From JAJKIV01 sp036274195 (lineage in GTDB: Bacteria > Gemmatimonadota > Gemmatimonadetes > Gemmatimonadales > Gemmatimonadaceae): a stretch of 47,417 bases of DNA. A program made the position numbers and the translations under genes. Shown here piece by piece: positions 41,178-47,417 of this stretch. The notes beneath the pieces were generated by a model. It did not search any database. It saw only the letters and a program-made list of their open reading frames with translations, and was not told where the DNA came from. The stretch lies in the NCBI GenBank assembly GCA_036274195.1, contig DASUGD010000037.1, forward strand, positions 1 through 47,417, written 5' to 3'. Numbering within the stretch: position 1 is the stretch's first letter; each line of letters opens with the position of its first letter.

Positions 41178-43628
41178 CTACTCGTCACGCAACGCCACCA
41201 CCGGATCGACCCGCGTTGCCCGCATCGCCGGAACGAACGTCGCCAGCGCCGCCACCCCTATGAGTGTCAGCGCAACGGAAATGAAGGTCGTCGGGTCCGT
41301 CGGCCTGACGCCGAAGAGCTGGCTCGCAATCAGCCGCGTAAGCGCGAACGCCCCCACCACGCCGATCAGCACACCGGCCCCGACAAGCAGGAGCCCCTGC
41401 CCCATCACCATCCGCAGTACGTTCCGCCGCGCCGCGCCTAACGCCATCCGAATCCCGATCTCGTGCGAGCGCTGCGTCACGGAATACGACATCACCCCGT
41501 AGATCCCGATCGACGCCAGAATCACCGCCATCGTCGCGAACAGGCCGAGCAGCATCATCGCGAACCGACGCTGCCCCATCGAGTTCGCGATGTTCGCGTC
41601 CATCGTCGAGATGTCGAAGATCGGCACGTCCTGGTCGATGCCGTGCAGCGCCGCCCGCACCGCCGGCAGCACACGCGTGGGATCGCCCCCCGTCCGGACC
41701 GCGAACGACATCGACGTCGAGCTGAAGCCCAGCCGGTGATACGGGTGGTACATCTGCACGCGATTCTCGGCATCCAGCCCCTCGTGTTTCGTGTGGCCCA
41801 CGACCCCCACGACGGTCATCCACTCGATCACGGAGTCCCGCTGCGGATTGTCGAACGTCACCCGCTTGCCGATCGGGTCCGTGTTTGGCCAGAACCGCTT
41901 CACCATCTCATCGTCCACGATGACCACCTGCGGTCCCACCGCGCCGTCCTGCTCCGTGAAATTCCGGCCCTTGAGGAGCGGCACCTTGAGCGTCGTGAAG
42001 AACCCCGGACTCACGGCCCGCTGGTCGCCCCACGGACCCGGCGTGTTTGGCGGTGGCTGGTACCCCTCGACCATGAAGCTTCCGGTGGACCAGTCCCCGG
42101 TGAACGGCATGGTGGATGTCAGGCCTACCGAAGTGACACCCGGAACCGTCTTGACCGCCTCGATCGCGCGGTCCCAGTACTGGACCTGCGCCGTGTCCGA
42201 CTGATACTTCGCTCTCGGGATCGCCACATTGAACGTCAATAGGTTGCTCGGGTCGAAGCCCGGGTTCACGCCCTCCAGGAGCGCGAGACTCTTGATCAGA
42301 AGTCCCGCCCCCGTGAGCAGCGTCAACGCCAGCGCGACCTCGGCCACCACGAGCGCGCGTCGAAGTGCCTGGCCACTCCGATCCGCCGAGCCGCTCCGGC
42401 CGCCTTCCTTGAGCGTGTCCTGCAGGTTGGCGCGCGACGCCTGAAGCGCCGGGACGAGCCCGAAGATCAGGCCGGTCACCACCGCGATGCCTAACGTGAA
42501 GACGGTGACCGTGCCGTCGATACGCAGCTCGGCAATGCGTGGAACGTTGGCCGGTTTCAGTGCGACCAGCCCCTTCATGCCGAGCCATGCGAGGCCCAGT
42601 CCGAGCACGCCACCGACCACGGCCAGCAACAGGCTCTCCGCCATGAGCTGCCGCAGCAGGTCACGTCGCGTCGCGCCGAGGGCGCTGCGAATGGCGACCT
42701 CCTTGATCCGCGATGCCGCACGCGCCAGCAGCAGGTTCGCTACGTTCGCGCATGCGATGAGCAGCACGAAGCCGACGGCCCCCAAGAGTACGAGCAGGGC
42801 CGGCCGGATCTTGCCGCTCACCTTCTCGTTCATCGGCGTGACCTTGAGCGTCCAGTCCGGCGGGTACTGGGTGGGATACTGCGCTTTGAGCTGGCTCGCG
42901 AACGTCTTCATGTCGCCCCGCGCGCGATCGACCGAGATCCCTGGCTTGAGGCGCGCCACGAGGGTGAGGTACTCGTTCGTCCGACGATTGTCGGAGAAGG
43001 CGTCCGGCGCGAGCGCGAGCGGCGTCCAGAGATCTGAGGGCGCGCGACCCGTGAAATCCCGGAACGAGACGGGCATGACGCCAATCACCTCGTACGGCTC
43101 GTTGTTCAGGATGAGCCGCTTGCCGAGGACCCCGGGATCGCCGCCGAACTGGCGCTGCCAGAAGCCGTAGCTCAACACGACGACGTGGTTCTTGCCCGGC
43201 TCGTCTTCCTCTGGCGTAAACGGCCTTCCAAGAACAGGGGCGACGCCAAGCGTCTTGAAGATGAGCCCCGAGCCCCTTGTGCCCTGCAGGCGCTGCGGCT
43301 CCCCGCTCGCGCCCGTGAGCGCGGGACTCCACCCTTGCATGACGAAGACGCCGTCGAAGATTGCCGCCTTGTCACGCAGGTCGCGGAATCCCGGTGCGGA
43401 CGCTCCCGCCTCGAGATTGTTCAGTGACGGGTAGAGGTGATCGACGATCACGAGGCGCTCGGGATCCCGGTACGGGAACGGCCTCAGAAGCACGGTGTTG
43501 ACGACGCTGAAGATCGCGCTGTTCGCTCCAATGCCAAGCGCGAGCGTGAGCAGAACGATCAGTGAGAAGCCCGGGGATTTGCGAAGGCGCCGAAAGGCGT
43601 ACCGGACGTCCTTGAGCCAGGTATCCAT
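41178..43628 (-). CDS. ADOP-type ABC transporter permease without prefix domain or PadR
   Basis: An 816-residue permease. It starts at once with MDTWLKDVRYAFRRLRKSPG and TM1 ('FSLIVLLTLALGIGANSAIFSVVNTVLL'), so it lacks the soluble prefix of the copies at 7156 and 25117. The periplasmic domain, central block ('IACANVANLLLARAASRIKEVAIRSALGATRRDLLRQLM'), second periplasmic domain and final block (RSHEIGIRMALGAARRNVL) follow in order. No PadR gene precedes it. Its 5' side is a heptad array that keeps the frame open for another 83 codons; these are not believed to be coding. Two exact octamers encode Leu-Gly (41436, 42489). It shares its upstream region with the divergent GH63 gene. Confidence 0.92.
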   Translation of the reverse strand: MDTWLKDVRYAFRRLRKSPGFSLIVLLTLALGIGANSAIFSVVNTVLLRPFPYRDPERLVIVDHLYPSLNNLEAGASAPGFRDLRDKAAIFDGVFVMQGWSPALTGASGEPQRLQGTRGSGLIFKTLGVAPVLGRPFTPEEDEPGKNHVVVLSYGFWQRQFGGDPGVLGKRLILNNEPYEVIGVMPVSFRDFTGRAPSDLWTPLALAPDAFSDNRRTNEYLTLVARLKPGISVDRARGDMKTFASQLKAQYPTQYPPDWTLKVTPMNEKVSGKIRPALLVLLGAVGFVLLIACANVANLLLARAASRIKEVAIRSALGATRRDLLRQLMAESLLLAVVGGVLGLGLAWLGMKGLVALKPANVPRIAELRIDGTVTVFTLGIAVVTGLIFGLVPALQASRANLQDTLKEGGRSGSADRSGQALRRALVVAEVALALTLLTGAGLLIKSLALLEGVNPGFDPSNLLTFNVAIPRAKYQSDTAQVQYWDRAIEAVKTVPGVTSVGLTSTMPFTGDWSTGSFMVEGYQPPPNTPGPWGDQRAVSPGFFTTLKVPLLKGRNFTEQDGAVGPQVVIVDDEMVKRFWPNTDPIGKRVTFDNPQRDSVIEWMTVVGVVGHTKHEGLDAENRVQMYHPYHRLGFSSTSMSFAVRTGGDPTRVLPAVRAALHGIDQDVPIFDISTMDANIANSMGQRRFAMMLLGLFATMAVILASIGIYGVMSYSVTQRSHEIGIRMALGAARRNVLRMVMGQGLLLVGAGVLIGVVGAFALTRLIASQLFGVRPTDPTTFISVALTLIGVAALATFVPAMRATRVDPVVALRDE

Positions 43629-43828
43629 CGGAATCGGGAATAGGGAATCGGCATTCGGCCGAGCCGCGGCCGCCAACGGTGGGACAGGCCTATCTCTCAG
43701 AACGTTCGGACCCCGCGCGAAGGTTTCCTGCCGAGTCGATTCCGGGTTCCTGCCGCCTGTTTCCCGTTTTCCCGTTTCCCGGTTTCCCGTTTCCCGGTTT
43801 CCCAATTCCCGATTCCCGATTCCCGACG
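43628..43828. repeat. paired heptanucleotide array in a divergent promoter region
   Basis: The left arm about 43628-43650 (CGGAATCGGGAATAGGGAAT) and the right arm about 43757-43828 (TTTCCCG and ATTCCCG units) are complementary, separated by about 100 bp. Unlike the other arrays this one lies between two divergent starts (ADOP 43628, GH63-type 43880), so any effect would be on initiation, not termination. Confidence 0.75.
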
Positions 43829-43879
43829 TAGAATCGGCCTGGTCCCTACACCCCAGCCCCGACCCGACGGCCAGCACCC

Positions 43880-46633
43880 GTGCCTAACGCAGAAGAGCTG
43901 CGACTTGCCGAGGACGGCCGGCGCGAGCGCAACTGGAAGCGGTGGGGACCTTACCTGTCCGAACGGCAGTGGGGTACCGTCCGCGAAGACTACTCCGCGA
44001 ACGGCGATTGCTGGGCCTACTTCCCGCACGATCACGCCCGCAGCCGGGCCTATCGGTGGGGTGAGGATGGCCTGTTGGGCCTCTGCGACCGCGAAGGCCG
44101 GCTCTGCCTCGCTCCCGCGCTCTGGAACGGCGTCGATCCCATCCTGAAGGAGCGACTCTTCGGTCTGGCCGGACCCGAGGGGAACCACGGCGAGGACGTC
44201 AAGGAGTGCTACTACTATCTCGACGCCACGCCGACACACACGTACAACCGCGCGCTCTACAAGTACCCTCAGGGCCCTTTTCCCTACACCGCGCTGGTCG
44301 ACGAGAATGGGCGGCGGGGCAAGCACGACCCCGAGTACGAGCTGATCGACACCGGCGCGTTCAACGAAAGCCGGTACTTCGACCTCACCGTCGAGTACGC
44401 GAAGGCGAGCCCCGACGACGTGCTGGTGCGCTACACCGTCACCAACCGCGGACCGGAAGCGGCACCCCTCCACCTCCTGCCCACGCTCTGGTTCCGCAAC
44501 ACGTGGAGCTGGGGCGGCGCTGGCGAAAACTTCCCGCCACGCGGCGAGATCCTGCTCGACGGCACAGCCACCCTTCGCACTTCACACGCGACCCTCGGCG
44601 AGTTCACGCTGTTCGGCGAGGCGGATGGCGAGGCCGGCGCGCCCGTAGCGCTGTTCACCGAGAACGAGACCAACGTCGAGCGCATGTTCGGCCTGCCTAA
44701 CGCGCGGCCGTACGTCAAGGACTCGTTCCACGACTACGTCATTCACGGCTGCCACGACTGCGTCAACCCGGCGAACACCGGCAGCAAGGCGGCGTTGCAT
44801 TACCGCATGACGCTGCCCGCCGGGGCCACCCGAGTGCTGCGGCTCCGCCTCGTCGCCACGGCGGATGCGCCCGCCGATCCCTTCGGCGCGGACTTCGACG
44901 AAACGTTCGACCAGCGACAGGCGGAAGCGGACGAGTTCTACGACGCGCGCATCGCGCGAAAGGCGACGGCCGAGGAGCGAGCCATCGTCCGGCAGGCGTA
45001 CGCCGGTCTCCTCTGGACGAAGCAGTTCTACCACTACGTCGTCAGGGACTGGCTCGACGGCGATCCCGCGCAGCCACCGCCGCCTCCAGAGCGACTGACT
45101 GGTCGCAACTCCGACTGGCGGCACGTGCACGCGCGCGACGTCATGTCGGTCCCCGACAAATGGGAGTATCCGTGGTTCGCGGCGTGGGACCTCGCGTTCC
45201 ACGTCGTGCCGTTTGCGCACATCGACCCCGAGTTCGCGAAGCAGCAGATGATCCTGCTGCTTCGCGAGTGGTACATGCATGCCAATGGCGAGCTCCCGGC
45301 GTACGAGTTTGCTCTGGATGACGTGAATCCGCCCGTGCATGCGTGGGCGTGCTTTCGCATTTTCCGCATGACCGCACCGCGCGGGCATCGCGACCGCAGC
45401 TTCCTCGAGCGCGTGTTCCACAAGCTGCTCATCAACTTCACATGGTGGGTGAACCGCAAGGACGCAGAGGGTAACAACCTGTTCGGGGGCGGGTTCCTCG
45501 GTCTCGACAACATCGGGATCTTCGATCGGTCGAAGCCGCTGCCCACCGGCGGCCACCTCGAGCAGGCGGACGGCACGGCGTGGATGGCGTTCTTCTGCGG
45601 GACGATGCTCTTCATGGCGCTCGAGCTGGCAAGCGAGGATCCGGCCTACGAGGACGTCGCCTCGAAGTTCTTCGAGCACTACGTCGCCATTTCGGACGCG
45701 ATGAATGCGTTAGGCACATCCGGGCTCTGGGATGAGAAGGACGGGTTTTACTACGACGTGCTCCACTTCGACGGGCAGCTGGCTCCGCTCAGGATCCGAT
45801 CGATGGTCGGCATCATCCCGCTGTTCGTCTGCGGCATCCTCGAGGATCCGGTGCTCGCTCGGCTCCCCGGATTTCGGAAGCGGCTGCAGTGGTTCCTCGA
45901 CAACCGACCAGAGCTCGCGCGTCATATCGTGTCGAGGACGTTCGTTCGCGGACGGCGGGGAGCCGGGGCGCACAGCGATGGCGAGCCGATCGTCGGACGG
46001 CTCCTCTCGATCGCGTCACGCGAGCGTCTGGTTCGTGCCCTGCGGTACGTGCTGGATGAAAACGAGTTCCTGTCGCCCTACGGCGTCCGGTCGCTGTCGC
46101 GATTTCATGCCGGCCATCCGTACACGCTCGAGGCGATGGGCACGACGTACAGCGTCGAGTATGCGCCAGGAGAGTCGACCTCGGGGCTGTTCGGCGGGAA
46201 CTCGAACTGGCGTGGGCCCGTGTGGTTCCCGCTCAACTACCTGCTCATCGAGGCGCTCGATCGCTATCACCTGTTCTACGGCGACGATCTCAAGGTCGAA
46301 TGTCCGACGGGCTCGGGGACGTACATGACGTTGGGCGAGGTCGCGCGCGAGCTCGGGCGGCGTCTGTCGTCGCTCTTTCTCCCGGACCCGTCAGGCGCAC
46401 GACCGGTGCATGGCGGGGACCCACGGTACGCGAGCGACCCGCACTGGAAGGATCTGGTGCTGTTCCACGAATATTTTCACGGAGAAACCGGGCGTGGAGT
46501 TGGCGCGAGCCACCAGACTGGATGGACGGCGCTCGTCGTGCGCTGCATCGAGCAGCTGGCCCGCCACCGGTCGGCAGCTGAGCCGAGGGTCCCGAGCCCG
46601 GCCGGCGCGAGCGCCGCCATCGTTGCCCGGTAG
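43880..46633 (+). CDS. GH63-type glucosidase (MGH1-like glycoside hydrolase)
   Basis: A 917-residue cytoplasmic-looking enzyme with no signal peptide. It starts at GTG 43880, and the start codon overlaps an octamer (43882-43889). The N-terminal beta-sandwich (about 20-330) holds 'RQWGTVREDYSANGDCWAYFPHDHARSRAYRWGEDGL' and 'YYYLDATPTHTYNRALYKYPQ'. The (alpha/alpha)6 barrel follows with 'YPWFAAWDLAFHVVPFAHIDP' (Asp near residue 436 as probable general acid), GELPAYEFALDDVNPPVHAW and 'FGGNSNWRGPVWFPLNYLLIEALDRYH'. This is the GH63 plan of glucosidases and mannosylglycerate hydrolases. The exact substrate is unknown. Its stop is 4 bp from the convergent ADOP gene. Confidence 0.9.
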   Translation: MPNAEELRLAEDGRRERNWKRWGPYLSERQWGTVREDYSANGDCWAYFPHDHARSRAYRWGEDGLLGLCDREGRLCLAPALWNGVDPILKERLFGLAGPEGNHGEDVKECYYYLDATPTHTYNRALYKYPQGPFPYTALVDENGRRGKHDPEYELIDTGAFNESRYFDLTVEYAKASPDDVLVRYTVTNRGPEAAPLHLLPTLWFRNTWSWGGAGENFPPRGEILLDGTATLRTSHATLGEFTLFGEADGEAGAPVALFTENETNVERMFGLPNARPYVKDSFHDYVIHGCHDCVNPANTGSKAALHYRMTLPAGATRVLRLRLVATADAPADPFGADFDETFDQRQAEADEFYDARIARKATAEERAIVRQAYAGLLWTKQFYHYVVRDWLDGDPAQPPPPPERLTGRNSDWRHVHARDVMSVPDKWEYPWFAAWDLAFHVVPFAHIDPEFAKQQMILLLREWYMHANGELPAYEFALDDVNPPVHAWACFRIFRMTAPRGHRDRSFLERVFHKLLINFTWWVNRKDAEGNNLFGGGFLGLDNIGIFDRSKPLPTGGHLEQADGTAWMAFFCGTMLFMALELASEDPAYEDVASKFFEHYVAISDAMNALGTSGLWDEKDGFYYDVLHFDGQLAPLRIRSMVGIIPLFVCGILEDPVLARLPGFRKRLQWFLDNRPELARHIVSRTFVRGRRGAGAHSDGEPIVGRLLSIASRERLVRALRYVLDENEFLSPYGVRSLSRFHAGHPYTLEAMGTTYSVEYAPGESTSGLFGGNSNWRGPVWFPLNYLLIEALDRYHLFYGDDLKVECPTGSGTYMTLGEVARELGRRLSSLFLPDPSGARPVHGGDPRYASDPHWKDLVLFHEYFHGETGRGVGASHQTGWTALVVRCIEQLARHRSAAEPRVPSPAGASAAIVAR

Positions 46634-46637
46634 CGGC

Positions 46638-47417
46638 TCACCCCTCCGCCCGCATCGCCGCGAGCGGATCGACCCGCGCCGCGCGTCGCGCCGGCAGCCA
46701 GGACGCGAGGAGGGCCACGCCACCGAGGAGCGCCGCCACCGCGACAAAGGTGGACGGATCTCTCGCGCCGACGCCGAACAGCAGGCTCTGAAGCACGCGC
46801 GACACGGCGTACGCGCCGGCCGAGCCTAACGTGATGCCGGCCAGGGCCAGGATGAGCCCGCGCCGCACGACCATCGCGACGACGCGCTCGCGGCTCGCCC
46901 CCAGCGCGATCCGGATGCCGATTTCGCGAGTGCGCTGCTGCACCGAGTACGCGATCACGCCATAGATGCCCACCACCGCGAGCACCACGGCGAGCACGGC
47001 GAAGATGCTGAGCAGCAGCACGTAGAAGCGAGGCTGGCCGAGCGCGCGGTCGACCATCGTCTCGAGCGTGAACACGTCGTAGACGGGCAGGTCGCGATCG
47101 AGCGCCAGCACGGCCGCTCTCGCCGCCTTGAGGGCCACGGCCGGGTTGCCGCGCGACCGCATCACGACCGTGATCTCATCGAGGGGCCACTGGTCCCACG
47201 CCGCGTAGATGTGTGGCGTCACTTCACCGCTCAAGCCGTGCTGCCTGACGTCACCCACGACGCCGACGATCTCGCCCGACAGGCGATCACCGTCCCGGTT
47301 CCACCCGAAGGTGATGTGCTTGCCGATCGGGTCTTCTCCCGGAAAGTACCGGCGCACGGTCTCCTCGCTCACCACCATCGTCCGCGGATTGCCTGCCCGG
47401 TCGCCGTCGCCAAACAC
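46638..47417 (-). CDS. ADOP-type permease, C-terminal part (5' end outside the window)
   Basis: The last 259 residues of a fourth MacB/FtsX-type permease. The visible part runs from the second periplasmic domain ('TMVVSEETVRRYFPGEDPIGKHITFGW') to the final three-helix block with RTREIGIRIALGASRERVVA and ends DPLAAMRAEG, as in the other ADOP proteins. An octamer encodes Leu-Gly at 46824. Whether it has a PadR partner cannot be seen. Confidence 0.92.
   Translation of the reverse strand: MFGDGDRAGNPRTMVVSEETVRRYFPGEDPIGKHITFGWNRDGDRLSGEIVGVVGDVRQHGLSGEVTPHIYAAWDQWPLDEITVVMRSRGNPAVALKAARAAVLALDRDLPVYDVFTLETMVDRALGQPRFYVLLLSIFAVLAVVLAVVGIYGVIAYSVQQRTREIGIRIALGASRERVVAMVVRRGLILALAGITLGSAGAYAVSRVLQSLLFGVGARDPSTFVAVAALLGGVALLASWLPARRAARVDPLAAMRAEG

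Larger units (their letters stand above)
659..46831. repeat. dispersed octamer CGTTAGGC / GCCTAACG, 41 exact copies
   Basis: First bases of exact copies reading CGTTAGGC on the plus strand: 659, 667, 4488, 12163, 15122, 15612, 17712, 19111, 19903, 22601, 23907, 25812, 28943, 32966, 33729, 35717, 37773, 45708. First bases of exact copies reading GCCTAACG: 7315, 9289, 10743, 11955, 13209, 18623, 22305, 25300, 26589, 29746, 31007, 32105, 34961, 35155, 36618, 38801, 39589, 40193, 41436, 42489, 43882, 44695, 46824. Copies with one change at an end base: 651, 2943, 3399, 3963, 7797, 8626, 9478, 11354, 11857, 12052, 21843, 29338, 34992, 38707. Most are inside genes and read as Leu-Gly (TTA GGC), Val-Arg (GTT AGG), Pro-Asn (CCT AAC), Leu-Thr (CTA ACG) or the stop TAA. 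The positions were counted by eye, so one or two could be missing. Confidence 0.9.

Noticed and set aside
4524..43828. Repeat arrays as CRISPR
   Set aside because: Units are 7 bp without spacers and often inverted; there are no 25-40 bp repeats with unique spacers and no cas genes.
44582..45679. Long open frame opposite the GH63-type gene
   Set aside because: Antisense shadow of a recognisable glycosidase, with no ribosome site and no domain.
659..46831. CGTTAGGC as a Chi, KOPS or promoter operator
   Set aside because: The orientations are balanced, copies are mostly within genes and follow gene density; polar or promoter signals would be skewed or clustered upstream.

Overview
The window is a piece of a GC-rich (about two-thirds GC by eye) bacterial chromosome. 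The gene content points to Gemmatimonadota or a close relative: several large MacB/FtsX-type permeases of the 'acidobacterial duplicated orphan permease' (ADOP) class, two of them paired with PadR regulators; many secreted or Tat-exported hydrolases; a DUF4112 protein; an AP2-like protein; and a VPS10/BNR-repeat protein. This taxonomic call is inference from gene families only. I found no rRNA, tRNA, CRISPR array, phage or complete insertion sequence.

Layout. 1-4512: truncated membrane protein, AP2-like small protein, DUF4142 lipoprotein, then AlaX-type tRNA editing enzyme and an alpha/beta hydrolase in tandem. 4513-7155: repeat-rich spacer, DUF4112 membrane protein, and a broken amidohydrolase. 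7156-13601 (minus strand): PadR-ADOP cassette, di-heme DUF1111 lipoprotein, APC permease. 13753-18177: M1 peptidase, short leader unit with terminator, FtsH protease with its own terminator. 18291-21712: small enzymes (ABM, VOC), a broken regulator-like gene, a methyltransferase and two membrane proteins. 21717-25058: Gfo/Idh/MocA oxidoreductase, a probable PPi-type phosphofructokinase and a DUF6494 protein. 25117-28148: second PadR-ADOP cassette. 28334-36198: YIP1-like protein, M24 peptidase, a VPS10-like protein, three small or hypothetical proteins and a beta-barrel protein. 36200-40873: a scarred region with a duplicated fragment of a serine hydrolase, a Tat lipoprotein gene split by TGA, a TMEM175-like stub, a GH5 cellulase and the intact serine hydrolase. 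41178-47417: third ADOP, a GH63-type glycosidase and the end of a fourth ADOP.

The genes suggest a heterotroph living on peptides and polysaccharides: exported peptidases (M1, M24), GH5 and GH63 glycosidases, an amino-acid permease and many exporter-like permeases.

The most striking signal lies across the genes. The octamer CGTTAGGC occurs exactly 41 times by my count, in either orientation (18 forward, 23 reverse), plus 14 copies with one change at an end base. That is roughly one site per 900 bp, against about 2 expected by a rough composition estimate. It recurs in genes on both strands and in all reading frames, forcing rare codons (TTA, AGG, CTA) and sometimes supplying the stop codon. 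It also occurs as a perfect 8-bp tandem triplet and once as an inverted pair after a gene. This looks like a selected DNA-level word, for example a DNA-uptake-like sequence. A second layer is a family of heptanucleotide arrays (units such as AGTCGCC, AGTCCCC, GGGAAAC, CACTGCC), often in inverted pairs just past stop codons, one of them inside a coding sequence. A third is a dispersed repeat with the core GCGCCGAAGGCGCGGAGG.
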